From an uncultured delta proteobacterium (GTDB lineage Bacteria > Desulfobacterota > WTBG01 > CAIYCZ01), in NCBI GenBank assembly GCA_903924805.1, contig CAIYCZ010000381.1:1-12869 (forward strand): a DNA stretch of 12,869 nucleotides. The letters are read 5' to 3'. Both the position numbers and the translations under genes were made by a program. Below the pieces are notes generated by a model. It made no database searches. It saw only the letters and a list, made by a program, of their open reading frames with translations, and was not told the origin of the DNA. Below are positions 1 through 7,804 of this stretch, piece after piece (positions within the stretch are counted from its first letter, which is position 1; the number at the start of each line of letters is the position of its first letter).

Positions 1-242
1 ACATAATACCCAAGATGGGGAGCATGGCTGCTCTGTTTCACTTCTCTTTGGCAAAAATAATGCCTAAAAGAAAAGCGACGGATAGGGCAATGGCAATAGA
101 AGAATATGAAAAGGCGATACAACTAAAGCCTGATTATGTGGAAGCATATCAGGAGCTTGCTATCCTCTATAGAAAAACAGGAGAACAGGGAAAGCTGCAA
201 GAAATCCAGGACATATTAGAAACCCTCATACATAAGAAATAA
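1..242 (+). CDS. C-terminal end of a TPR-repeat protein (5' partial)
   Basis: The reading frame is open to the left edge (first full codon at 3-5) and ends with TAA at 240-242, so this is the last ~80 codons of a larger gene. An ATG at 15 exists but has no ribosome site, and there is no reason to think translation starts there. The visible protein holds one clear tetratricopeptide repeat, with the pattern A-I-x-x-Y-x-x-A-I-x-L-x-P followed by Y-x-E-A-Y-x-x-L-A-x-L-Y. A short helical tail with lysines at the end follows. TPRs are helix-turn-helix protein-binding scaffolds and do not reveal an enzymatic role. The TMTC-like gene at 4343-6850 also ends in TPRs, so this could be the tail of a similar membrane TPR protein, but the upstream part is not visible. 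A composite repeat element follows 25 bp after the stop. Confidence 0.7.
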   Translation, partial: IIPKMGSMAALFHFSLAKIMPKRKATDRAMAIEEYEKAIQLKPDYVEAYQELAILYRKTGEQGKLQEIQDILETLIHKK

Positions 243-266
243 AGCTTCGTCCCCTTTTACCCCCAA

Positions 267-411
267 GAATTCAAAGGGTTCAAGGGTTCGAGGGGCATAG
301 AGAAAAGTTTCGAGTTTGCAGTTTATAGTTTCTGGTTACATTACAAATAAAAGAACCGTAAACTTCAAACTAAAATCACTTGAACCCATGAACCCTTGAA
401 TCCTCAAACCC
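267..411. repeat. Composite inverted repeat element, family A, copy 1
   Basis: The outer left arm (267-298) is four 8-bp units built on AGGGTTCR. The outer right arm (380-411) is four 8-bp units: TTGAACCC, ATGAACCC, TTGAATCC, TCAAACCC. Between them the core carries a second inverted pair. GTTT recurs exactly every 7 bp at 307, 314, 321 and 328, with GGTTA at 335. The complement AAC recurs at 354, 361 and 368. The loop is about 340-352. The core (298-387) matches the reverse complement of 7830-7922 with only about five differences, so the two are copies of one element. No ORF lies within it. It resembles a MITE- or REP-like unit in architecture, but no transposase or target duplication was seen. 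Confidence 0.85.
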
Positions 412-416
412 TTTAG

Positions 417-446
417 TTCCGTGTCCTTCTGTGTGATTCTGTGGCA
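417..446. repeat. Family C array (10-bp period CTGTG units), single arm
   Basis: GTG recurs at 421, 431 and 441, each inside YCYGTG, giving three 10-bp units directly after the family A right arm. The matching CACAG arm is not present in this spacer. The same three-unit, 10-bp form is found at 4187-4216, again in a spacer that also has a family A arm. Confidence 0.7.
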
Positions 447-523
447 ATAAAAATTATCAGGGTGCTTTCACTAAGTAGTTTTATCTTTATTTTATCTCTA
501 AAAAACGGTACATATAATTCATA

Positions 524-1105
524 ATGCTGCGCAGAATGATCCCCTTTTTATTCTTTATGGTGTGTGTGCTCTGCGGGAGCGCTGAGTGTGCAGAGGAGCC
601 GTACATCATAATTTCACAGAAAAACCTCTTTAATCCTGAGCGCAAAGAGTGGAAAATTGAGGAGGAGAAGAAGGGGCAGCAGTCTTCTGAAGTGCCCAAA
701 AAGCCGCCGCCGCCTCTCAGTCTGGAGCTGTCTGGCACTATCATCGTCGGTGATACCGCGCTGGCACTCATCAGAAATAAAACCCAGAGCGATAAAAATA
801 TCTACTCGTATAATGTGGGCGACTGTATCGGTGAGTATGTTATTAGTGAAATAGAGCCCAAGAAAGTGGTGTTGAGCTATTATGGCGAGCAGGTGATACT
901 GAAACTACATGAGGGCAAGGGAAAACAGACGGATGATAAGACCTCTTCGCCGGTCGTGATTTCAGCCCCTGGAAAAGAAACGGTGAAAGAATCCGGCCCG
1001 CAGATAAAGACTGACAGTCATGCAGGCAAGAAGAAAGAGCGGCTGGAGAGGTTTAAACCCATGCTGCCGCCTGCAGCGGGCAGACAGGAAAGGAAGCAGC
1101 AGTAG
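524..1105 (+). CDS. GspC-like periplasmic protein (type II secretion HR domain), no PDZ domain
   Basis: The 193-residue protein starts with a short basic stretch and a hydrophobic segment (about residues 6-20) that looks like a Sec signal or N-terminal anchor. A conserved-looking N-L-F-N-P-E-R stretch (34-40) and a Glu/Lys- and Pro-rich linker (41-65) follow. Residues about 66-128 match the GspC homology-region pattern: a leading L-E-L-S-G-T strand, A-L-A-L-I, Y-x-V-G-D, then I-E-P-K-K-V-V-L and a closing strand. In type II secretion GspC links the inner-membrane platform to the secretin GspD through this domain; PilP of type IV pili has a related fold. The usual PDZ or coiled-coil C terminus is missing and is replaced by a basic, low-complexity tail (130-193). 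No ribosome site precedes the ATG. A TATAAT at 513-518 sits only 5 bp upstream, so a leaderless start is possible. purL begins 3 bp after the stop, which implies cotranscription. The family is fairly sure; the exact secretion system is unknown. Confidence 0.7.
   Translation: MLRRMIPFLFFMVCVLCGSAECAEEPYIIISQKNLFNPERKEWKIEEEKKGQQSSEVPKKPPPPLSLELSGTIIVGDTALALIRNKTQSDKNIYSYNVGDCIGEYVISEIEPKKVVLSYYGEQVILKLHEGKGKQTDDKTSSPVVISAPGKETVKESGPQIKTDSHAGKKKERLERFKPMLPPAAGRQERKQQ
1086..1095 (+). promoter_or_regulatory. Purine-rich ribosome-binding region for purL
   Basis: Two AGGAA motifs lie in the last codons of the GspC-like gene, ending 13 bases before the purL ATG at 1109. The spacing is long for a ribosome site, but it is the only candidate, and it would couple purL translation to the upstream gene. 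Confidence 0.35.
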
Positions 1106-1108
1106 CGT

Positions 1109-4087
1109 ATGGCACATCGTATTGAAGTTGGATTAAAAGACGGCGTCAGAGATGCGCTGGGAGAGAAAATGAAGCGGAGGGTATGCGATGACCTGCATAT
1201 CCCGGTGCAGTCTGTCCATACCATCGAAGTCTTTACCATTGATATGGACCTGAGCGCTGACGAGCTCAAAGCCCTTGCAGCAGGGCCGTTTTCAGACCCC
1301 ATAGTGCAGGTATATGCCATTGACCGGCCGCTGGCAAGAGATTTTGACTGGCTCATCGAGGTGGGGCTGCGGCCGGGGGTTACCGATAATGTCGGCAGGA
1401 CCGCTCTGGAGGCGCTCGCGCTGCTGCTCGGCAGAAATCCCGGCTCGGATGAAAAGGTATATGCGTCGCGCCAGTATCTCATCTGCGGCGATCTCGACCG
1501 GAATGGAGCAGAACGGATTGCCAGGGACCTGCTGGCCAACGAGCTGATTCAGCATTTTGAAATGTTTCAAAAAAATTCATTTGATTACACACGGGGAGTG
1601 CCGCTGACTGTTCATCGCGTGACGGGAGGCAACCGCATCGAGGTGTGTGAAATAGACCTTTCGGTTTCAGATGATGAGCTGGTGACGATCAGCAGGGAGC
1701 GGCTGCTCGCGCTCAGCCTTGAGGAAATGAAAGCAATCCAGGCATATTTCAGCAACCCGGATGTTGTGGCAGGGCGGCACACGAGCGGACTCAGCGCACA
1801 TGCCACAGATGTTGAGCTTGAGGCGCTTGCCCAGACCTGGTCAGAGCACTGCAAGCACAAGATTTTCAATGCGGACATAGAATATAGTGATGATACGGGC
1901 TCACGCATTCACATCAGCAGCCTGTTTGATACGTATATTAAGGGTGTGACAGAACAGGTGAGGAAAAAGCTTGGCGACCGTGACTGGTGCGTATCCGTGT
2001 TTACTGATAACGCCGGTGTTATCAGGTGGGATGACCGGTGGAATCTCGTGTTCAAGGTTGAGACTCATAACAGCCCTTCAGCCCTTGATCCCTACGGCGG
2101 GGCGCTGACCGGCATTGTCGGGGTGAACCGCGACCCGCTCGGAACCGGCATGGGCGCAAAGCTTATTTTCAATACCGATGTGTTCTGCTTTGCCTCGCCG
2201 TTCTACGACGGCGCGCTTCCCGCTCGCATCCTGCATCCGAGACGAATTTACGAAGGGGTCAGAGAGGGGGTTGAGCACGGGGGAAACAAGAGCGGCATTC
2301 CGACGGTTAACGGCAGCATTGTGTTTGACGACCGGTTTATGGGAAAGCCCCTGGTCTACTGCGGCACTGCCGGCATCATGCCCGCAGAGATTCTCGGCAG
2401 GCCGGCGCATGTAAAGGAGGTGCGGCCCGGTGATCTCATTGTTATGGCCGGCGGCCGGATTGGAAAAGACGGCATCCACGGGGCCACGTTTTCATCCGAA
2501 GAGCTTCATGAAGGCTCGCCGGTGACGGCGGTCCAGATCGGTGACCCCATCACCCAGAAGAGGATGATGGACTGCCTGCTTGAGGCACGCGACCGCGGCC
2601 TCTACCGCTGCATAACCGATAACGGGGCAGGGGGCCTTTCTTCTTCGGTGGGAGAGATGGCCCAGTTCAGCAACGGCTGCGAGCTGGACCTGAAGCAGGC
2701 ACCGCTCAAGTACTCCGGACTGCAGCCGTGGGAGATACTCCTTTCCGAGGCACAGGAGCGGATGACACTGGCAATACCTCCGGAAAAGATTGATGATTTC
2801 ATGAACCTTACCCGGATGATGGGGGTGGAGGCAACCGTGCTCGGGCGTTTTACCGACAGCGGCTGCTTCCATATACGCTATGGAGATAAAACCGTTGCCT
2901 GCCTGGATATGCAGTTTCTGCATAAGGGGCTGCCGCGGATGCAGCTCAAAGCCGCATGGAAGCCTCCGCGGCATGAGGAGCCTGACATTAAAGACCCGGT
3001 TGATCTCACGCCGGCGCTGCGCAGGATGCTTTCCCGGTTAAATATCTGCAGCAAGGAGTCCGTGGTCCGCCAGTATGACCACGAGGTGCAGGGCGGCAGC
3101 GTGGTCAAGCCGCTCTCGGGCATTACCAATGACGGCCCCTCTGATGCGGCAGTGCTGCGGCCGGTGCTTGACAGCCTGCAGGGCGTGGTGGTGAGCCATG
3201 GCATCTGCCCGCGCTACAGTGACATAGACACCTATCACATGACGGCATGCGCCATTGATGAGGCGCTCAGGAATTTTCTGTGCGTGGGAGGGAGTTTTGC
3301 GGGTATTGCCGGGCTTGATAATTTCTGCTGGTGCGATCCGCTGCGGTCTGAAAAAAATCCTGACGGGGAATACAAACTCGCACAACTGGTCCGGGCAAAC
3401 AGAGCCCTTTTTGATTACGCCATTGCCTACGCCATTCCCCTGATATCCGGCAAGGACAGCATGAAAAACGATTACGTCATCGGTGAGCAGAAAATATCGA
3501 TCCCGCCAACGGTCCTGTTTTCCATCATAGGAAAAATAGATGATGTGAGAAAAGCGGTTACCATGGATGCGAAGGCACCCGGAGACCTGGTATACGTGCT
3601 CGGAGAGACCTTTGATGAGATGGGAGGGTCCGAGTATTATGCCCTGCATGGCTATACCGGGAACCGCGTTCCTACCGTGAATGCCGAGAGGGCGCTGAAG
3701 CTCTACCGGCGTTTGACTGCAGCACGGGAAAAGGGCCTTGTTCAATCCTGCCATGACTGCTCTGACGGCGGACTCGGCGTTGCCCTTGCGGAAACGGCGT
3801 TTTCCGGCAGGCTCGGCATGATGGTGGATGTAAAAAAAGTGCCGGCAGCCAAAATCACCAGAAACGACACACTGCTTTTCTCCGAGACACAAAGCCGGTT
3901 TGTGGCGACTGTTTCAGCCGGGAACAAGAAGGCGTTTGAGCGCTGCATGGGAGATTCCACGGCGGCAGAAATCGGCGTGCTCCTGGATGAGCCGCGTTTC
4001 AAGATCCTCGGGCTGAAAGGCAGCATTGCGGTGGATGCGACGATTTTTGACCTTAAAGAATGCTGGCAGAAAACACTCCGCTTTTAA
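1109..4087 (+). CDS. purL: Phosphoribosylformylglycinamidine (FGAM) synthase, synthetase subunit
   Basis: PurL converts FGAR, ATP and ammonia from glutamine to FGAM, the fourth step of de novo purine synthesis, in the cytoplasm. Residues 1-155 are an N-terminal region made of two PurS-like halves. Each begins with a strand of the type I-E-V-G-L-(K/R)-x-G-V, at about residues 5 and 83. The linker and first AIRS domain show W-S-E-H-C-K-H (244-250) and E-T-H-N-S-P (318-323), followed by G-N-K-S-G-I-P-T-V-N-G. A G-K-D-G-I-H-G-A-T motif is at 452-460. The second half has S-G-K-D-S-M-K and S-C-H-D-C-S-D-G-G (880-888). At 992 residues the protein stops where the glutaminase domain of the ~1300-residue single-chain enzymes would begin, so it depends on PurQ, encoded at 6973-7797. 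It sits 3 bp after the GspC-like gene, an unusual partner. Every core motif I looked for is intact. Confidence 0.96.
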   Translation: MAHRIEVGLKDGVRDALGEKMKRRVCDDLHIPVQSVHTIEVFTIDMDLSADELKALAAGPFSDPIVQVYAIDRPLARDFDWLIEVGLRPGVTDNVGRTALEALALLLGRNPGSDEKVYASRQYLICGDLDRNGAERIARDLLANELIQHFEMFQKNSFDYTRGVPLTVHRVTGGNRIEVCEIDLSVSDDELVTISRERLLALSLEEMKAIQAYFSNPDVVAGRHTSGLSAHATDVELEALAQTWSEHCKHKIFNADIEYSDDTGSRIHISSLFDTYIKGVTEQVRKKLGDRDWCVSVFTDNAGVIRWDDRWNLVFKVETHNSPSALDPYGGALTGIVGVNRDPLGTGMGAKLIFNTDVFCFASPFYDGALPARILHPRRIYEGVREGVEHGGNKSGIPTVNGSIVFDDRFMGKPLVYCGTAGIMPAEILGRPAHVKEVRPGDLIVMAGGRIGKDGIHGATFSSEELHEGSPVTAVQIGDPITQKRMMDCLLEARDRGLYRCITDNGAGGLSSSVGEMAQFSNGCELDLKQAPLKYSGLQPWEILLSEAQERMTLAIPPEKIDDFMNLTRMMGVEATVLGRFTDSGCFHIRYGDKTVACLDMQFLHKGLPRMQLKAAWKPPRHEEPDIKDPVDLTPALRRMLSRLNICSKESVVRQYDHEVQGGSVVKPLSGITNDGPSDAAVLRPVLDSLQGVVVSHGICPRYSDIDTYHMTACAIDEALRNFLCVGGSFAGIAGLDNFCWCDPLRSEKNPDGEYKLAQLVRANRALFDYAIAYAIPLISGKDSMKNDYVIGEQKISIPPTVLFSIIGKIDDVRKAVTMDAKAPGDLVYVLGETFDEMGGSEYYALHGYTGNRVPTVNAERALKLYRRLTAAREKGLVQSCHDCSDGGLGVALAETAFSGRLGMMVDVKKVPAAKITRNDTLLFSETQSRFVATVSAGNKKAFERCMGDSTAAEIGVLLDEPRFKILGLKGSIAVDATIFDLKECWQKTLRF

Positions 4088-4118
4088 TCCTACCGCTTTT
4101 TGTTTATTGTCGCAGAAA

Positions 4119-4244
4119 CCACAGAAAGACACGGTTAAAAGGTGAATAGGTGAAGAGGTGAAAGGTGAAAAGTGGAAGGTGGAAAGTTCCGTGAAGTTCT
4201 GTGAACTTCTGTGGCCAAAAGAAGTTCTGTGAAAATCTGTGGCT
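4119..4244. repeat. Family C array pair (CCACAG / CTGTGG) with family B array in the loop
   Basis: A left CCACAGAAAGACACGG arm (4119-4134) faces a right arm with GTG at 4191, 4201 and 4211, an exact 10-bp period, and a second short array with GTG at 4229 and 4239. The loop between them is filled by the family B units at 4140-4186. Together with the family A arm at 4259-4290 this accounts for about 170 of the 255 bp between purL and the next gene. I see no other content there apart from a weak promoter-like pair, TTGTGG (4305-4310) and TAAGAT (4329-4334). Confidence 0.65.
4140..4186 (+). repeat. Family B array (GGTGAAR units, 7-8 bp period)
   Basis: Six degenerate units (GGTGAAT, GGTGAAG, GGTGAAA, GGTGAAA, GTGGAAG, GTGGAAA) run head to tail with 7- or 8-bp spacing. 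The same family occurs at the end of the Nudix gene (8465-8493). The strand is strongly purine-rich. Confidence 0.75.
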
Positions 4245-4258
4245 ATAAACTATTACAC

Positions 4259-4290
4259 TTGAACCCTGGAACCCTTGAATCCTCGAACCC
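4259..4290. repeat. Solitary right arm of family A (four 8-bp units)
   Basis: The units are TTGAACCC, TGGAACCC, TTGAATCC and TCGAACCC. As in the two full elements, the third unit carries AATCC rather than AACCC, and TTTA follows as in copy 1. This shared unit order points to descent from the same element and not to chance low complexity. The core and left arm are absent. Confidence 0.75.
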
Positions 4291-4342
4291 TTTACGGTGT
4301 TTTTTTGTGGCTGCTGTGAATGATCTGGTAAGATTGTGAGAT

Positions 4343-6850
4343 ATGACATTCTTTCCGCGCGCGCAAGTAGCAGGCTCGCTGCTTTTCATTGTAGTTGCGA
4401 CGCTGTTTGTATACAGCGGATCGCTTGATAACGGATTTGTTGACTGGGATGATCAGGAGTATGTCCTGCATAACCCGTATATCAAGAACCTGTCTTTACC
4501 TAACATCAGGAAGATTTTTACCAGCACCTATCAGGCAACCTATGATCCTCTGGTGTTCCTCTCCTTCAGCATAGAGTACGCCCTGGTCCGGCTCGACCCG
4601 TTCTATTACCATCTTACCAATGTCCTGCTTCACTGCGCTAACAGCGCGCTGGTTTTTTTTCTGGCCCTGACCCTCAGTGAAAATATCCTTCTGTCTTTGG
4701 TGAGCGGGCTCCTGTTCGGCGTGCACCCGCTTCATGTGGAATCGGTGGCGTGGATTGCGGAGCGCAAGGATGTGCTGGCGGGCCTTTTTTATCTCCTCTC
4801 ACTGCTCTGCTATATTTTCTACCGGAAGCACGGCAGATACCTGTTCTATGGCATCTCTATCCTGCTGTTCGTTTTGTCTCTGCTGGCAAAGCCTGCCGGC
4901 ATAACCCTTCCCGTCATTATGCTTGCGTATGATCTGTTACTATATAAGAAAACAGGGAACTCCCTGTGGCTGGACAAGATACCGTTTTTCATCCTGTCCC
5001 TTGTCTGTGGCGGTATTGCTCTCTATGCCCAAAAGACGGGTGGCGGGGTGGATGTTGAAGTGAGCTTTTCTATCCCGGAAAAACTGTATATTATCTATTA
5101 CAGCTACTTTTTTTATATACTTAAAAACCTGTTCCCGGTTAATCTGTCGGCACTCTACCCCTACCCGGAAACAGTGTCGTTCCTGTCGCCGCTGTCCGTT
5201 GTCTCATTTGTATCAGTTGCGCTGTGTGGCGTTTCACTCATTTTGTTTCGCAAATACCGGGTTCCGGTCTTTTGGGCTGTGTTTTTCTTTCTCGCCCTGG
5301 TTCCGGCGATTAAAATCATACCTTTTGGCAATTCCATTGTTGCCGACCGGTTCATGTATTTTCCGTCAATGGGGCTTTCCGTGCTTTTGGCGCTGGGCAT
5401 GATGGGCTGCTTCGGGCGCATTGGTAACGCCACGTGGCGATGGTATGGTGCGGTCGCCATGATCTCTGCAGTTATCGTTTGTTTTTCTCTGCTGACCCGT
5501 GAGCGATGCGCAGTATGGAAGGACAGTATGGCGCTCTGGACAGACACGGTCTCCATGCAGCCAAAGTCAGAAATTGCGCATTTCGGCCTCGGCAACGCAT
5601 ATCTCGGGGCAGGCAATCTCAATAGAGCCATCTCTGAATACGAGCAGGCCCTTTCCCTGGCACCCACCTATGTTGATGCCTATATTAATCTTGGCAACGC
5701 CCTGCAGAAGGCAGGGAGGCTGGCAGAGGCTGAAAAGATATTTAATAAGGCTCTTTTATTTGATACAACTAAGCCGCAGCTGTTTATCTGCCTGGGGAAT
5801 TTATACCGTGAGAAAGGGCAGTTGGATGATGCGCTCGCCTGCTATAGCAAAGCTTCCTCGCTTAATCCCCTGGTGCCTGAAGCGCATCTGGGTATGGGAA
5901 ACATCTACCGGAAAAAAGGTCTTATCGAACAGGCCATGCAGGCTTATCACCGGGCCACCACTCTTGACCCTGACGCGCCTGCTGTTTATGTAGAGCTTGG
6001 GCTGATGTACCGTGAGCAGGGCAACCCTGAAGAAGCCCTCAACCAGTACCGCACAGCACTTGCTGCTGACCCGGCCTGCGCAGATGCGTACAACAACAGC
6101 GGCTGGATTTATTTGCAGCAGGGTGATTATGAACGGGCGCTACAGCACTTTGAGCAGGCCGTCAAAAAAAATCCTGCGCTGTTTACCGCTTATGACAACA
6201 TGGTTCAAACGTATCTCAAAATGCAGGACTATGGGAAGGCGGTTGACGTATACCGGAGGTGCCTTGCGGCACAGCAGAACCAGGCTGCGTTCCAGCGCCT
6301 TATCGGTCTCTATTTTAAGCTGGGAAGGAAGGAGGACGTGCTCAAGGCGTGCGCGGGCATTGCACAGGGAAGCCCCCTCTATGGAGACAGCTTGTTCTGT
6401 CTTGGGGACTACTACCGCAGGGAAGGGGATCTGGTCACTGCAATAGAAAAATATCGTCTGGCGCTTGCATTTAAAAAAGACGATCCGCAGATTTTGTTTT
6501 CTCTGGGCTTGGCTTTGTTTCAGCAGGGGAAAATTGCCGAGGCCATAGAACAGGTTGAACAGGCGAAAGCAGTGGGTCTTAAAAACGCTGCTTTCTGTAC
6601 CCAGCTTGGCATTATCTATTACAATCATGGCATGGCAGAGCGGGCTATGAAGGAGTTTAAGGAAGCTCTGCAGCTGGACAGCACGGCAATTCAACCTCAT
6701 GTGTACCTGGCAAAAATATACGCTGAAAAATTATATGACAGAAAAGAGGCTGCGTACCATCTGCGGAAAGTGCTGGAGATGGACCCTGCATCTTCTCAGG
6801 CAGACAGGATCAGAGAAGAGATGCAAAGGCTGGAGGGGAATAGTGAATAG
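4343..6850 (+). CDS. TMTC-like polytopic membrane protein with ~12 C-terminal TPRs (putative GT-C-type glycosyltransferase)
   Basis: The 835-residue protein has two parts. Residues about 10-390 contain roughly eleven hydrophobic membrane segments. An acidic pair, W35-D36-D37, sits in the first non-membrane loop. The conserved block H128-P-L-H-V-E133 is followed by S-V-A-W-I-A-E-R-K-D (134-143), which is the signature of TMTC-type proteins. Eukaryotic TMTC1-4 are O-mannosyltransferases with a GT-C fold and C-terminal TPRs; the bacterial relatives have unknown substrates. From residue about 409 to 820 there are 12 consecutive 34-residue TPRs with the usual G-x-x-Y and A-x-x-x-Y-x-x-A-L-x-x-x-P positions; the eighth and tenth are divergent. 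No ribosome site is visible before the ATG. The last codons and the TAG stop are written in a 7-bp repeat array (6842-6890). The gene splits purL from purQ. Membrane glycosyl transfer is inferred from family resemblance only. Confidence 0.8.
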   Translation: MTFFPRAQVAGSLLFIVVATLFVYSGSLDNGFVDWDDQEYVLHNPYIKNLSLPNIRKIFTSTYQATYDPLVFLSFSIEYALVRLDPFYYHLTNVLLHCANSALVFFLALTLSENILLSLVSGLLFGVHPLHVESVAWIAERKDVLAGLFYLLSLLCYIFYRKHGRYLFYGISILLFVLSLLAKPAGITLPVIMLAYDLLLYKKTGNSLWLDKIPFFILSLVCGGIALYAQKTGGGVDVEVSFSIPEKLYIIYYSYFFYILKNLFPVNLSALYPYPETVSFLSPLSVVSFVSVALCGVSLILFRKYRVPVFWAVFFFLALVPAIKIIPFGNSIVADRFMYFPSMGLSVLLALGMMGCFGRIGNATWRWYGAVAMISAVIVCFSLLTRERCAVWKDSMALWTDTVSMQPKSEIAHFGLGNAYLGAGNLNRAISEYEQALSLAPTYVDAYINLGNALQKAGRLAEAEKIFNKALLFDTTKPQLFICLGNLYREKGQLDDALACYSKASSLNPLVPEAHLGMGNIYRKKGLIEQAMQAYHRATTLDPDAPAVYVELGLMYREQGNPEEALNQYRTALAADPACADAYNNSGWIYLQQGDYERALQHFEQAVKKNPALFTAYDNMVQTYLKMQDYGKAVDVYRRCLAAQQNQAAFQRLIGLYFKLGRKEDVLKACAGIAQGSPLYGDSLFCLGDYYRREGDLVTAIEKYRLALAFKKDDPQILFSLGLALFQQGKIAEAIEQVEQAKAVGLKNAAFCTQLGIIYYNHGMAERAMKEFKEALQLDSTAIQPHVYLAKIYAEKLYDRKEAAYHLRKVLEMDPASSQADRIREEMQRLEGNSE

Positions 6851-6890
6851 TGAATAGGCAACAGGCAATAGTGGAGAGTGAATCGGCAGT
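6842..6890 (+). repeat. Family D array (seven 7-bp units AGTGAAT / AGGCAAY)
   Basis: The units are AGTGAAT, AGTGAAT, AGGCAAC, AGGCAAT, AGTGGAG, AGTGAAT and CGGCAGT, with an exact 7-bp period. The first unit codes for the last residues of the TPR gene, and its TAG stop (6848-6850) spans units 1 and 2. A run of seven T follows (6893-6899), but no GC-rich stem precedes it, so it is not a convincing intrinsic terminator. Confidence 0.8.
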
Positions 6891-6902
6891 GGTTTTTTTA
6901 TA

Positions 6903-6931
6903 TTGACTGGATTATTATGTGCCATTATAAC
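6903..6931 (+). promoter_or_regulatory. Sigma70-type promoter for purQ
   Basis: The -35 box TTGACT (6903-6908) and -10 box TATAAC (6926-6931) are separated by exactly 17 bp, which predicts a start near 6938 and a leader of about 35 bases. A GAGGGA ribosome site (6965-6970) lies just before the purQ ATG at 6973. This is the best promoter in the window. It makes purQ independent of the TMTC-like gene upstream. Confidence 0.6.
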
Positions 6932-6972
6932 TTACAGAACACGGTTAATTAAAAAAAGTATATTGAGGGAAT

Positions 6973-7797
6973 ATGAGCTTAAAGAAAGTCAGAGCGATAG
7001 TGGTGTCTGGAAACGGGACCAACTGTGAGGTGGAGATGGCCCATGCCTGCCGGATGGGAGGGGCCGATGAGGTAGATATTGTCCATATTTCTAAATTGCT
7101 CTATGGTGAAAAATCACTCCATGATTATCATTTTCTGAACCTGCCCGGGGGATTTCTGGATGGCGATGACCTGGGCTCTGCAAAGGCCCATGCCATAAGG
7201 CTCAGGTATGCGCGTACCGCACAGGGCGAGAGCATCTTTGAGCACATCCTCACTTTTATCAGTCAGGGGAAAATTATTTTAGGGATATGCAACGGATTCC
7301 AGCTTCTGGCAAAGCTGGGGCTGGTTCCTGCTTTTGGCGGGGCCTACGGAACACAGGATGTAACGCTTACCTTTAACGATTCAGGAAAATTTGAAGACCG
7401 GTGGGTATATCTCACGGTTAACAAGAATTCCCCCTGTATCTTTACCCGGGGCATAGAAAATTTATATCTGCCGGTCCGGCACGGCGAGGGGAAATGTATC
7501 CCCGCAGATGATGCTGTGCTGCACAAGCTCCGGGAGAAGAACCTGATAGTTGCCCAGTACAGCGACAGGAGCGGAGAAAAAGTGGTGATGGACTACCCCC
7601 TTAACCCGAACGGCTCGGTCGAGGCAATCGCGGGAATATGTGATGAAACGGGCCGCGTGTTCGGCATGATGCCCCACCCGGAAGCCTATCTGCATTTTAC
7701 CAACCATCCCCGCTGGACCCGCGAGCCTGTTCCTGAAGAGGGCATGGGAGTGGCACTGTTCAGGAATGCGGTTGCGTATCTGAGAAATAATCTGTAA
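6973..7797 (+). CDS. purQ: FGAM synthase glutaminase subunit
   Basis: PurQ is the class I glutamine amidotransferase that hydrolyses glutamine and passes ammonia to PurL. The nucleophile elbow is G-I-C106-N-G-F-Q, and the catalytic His-Glu pair is H235 and E237 in M-M-P-H-P-E-A. An early S-G-N-G-T-N-C (12-18) and the L-P-G-G-F-L-D-G-D-D stretch (57-66) are typical of the family. At 274 residues it is longer than Bacillus-type PurQ (about 230). With the 992-residue PurL it adds up to the length of a single-chain FGAM synthase, as if that chain were split. The start is supported by GAGGGA just upstream, and the gene has its own promoter. A family A repeat element begins 7 bp after the stop. Confidence 0.95.
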   Translation: MSLKKVRAIVVSGNGTNCEVEMAHACRMGGADEVDIVHISKLLYGEKSLHDYHFLNLPGGFLDGDDLGSAKAHAIRLRYARTAQGESIFEHILTFISQGKIILGICNGFQLLAKLGLVPAFGGAYGTQDVTLTFNDSGKFEDRWVYLTVNKNSPCIFTRGIENLYLPVRHGEGKCIPADDAVLHKLREKNLIVAQYSDRSGEKVVMDYPLNPNGSVEAIAGICDETGRVFGMMPHPEAYLHFTNHPRWTREPVPEEGMGVALFRNAVAYLRNNL

Positions 7798-7804
7798 GAC
7801 ATTG

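Noticed and set aside
267..446. CRISPR array
   Set aside because: Units are 7-10 bp with drifting sequence and no 25-40 bp spacers, and no cas genes are present.
513..518. Full sigma70 promoter for the GspC-like gene
   Set aside because: The TATAAT is perfect, but the -35 region 17 bp upstream (490-495) is a poor match, and the start would fall on the ATG itself.
3038..3892. A 284-codon open frame on the - strand inside purL
   Set aside because: It lies fully inside a well-supported purL in the opposite strand and its translation has no recognisable domain.
6884..6899. Intrinsic terminator after the TMTC-like gene
   Set aside because: There is a run of seven T, but the preceding sequence is a 7-bp array without a stable GC-rich stem.
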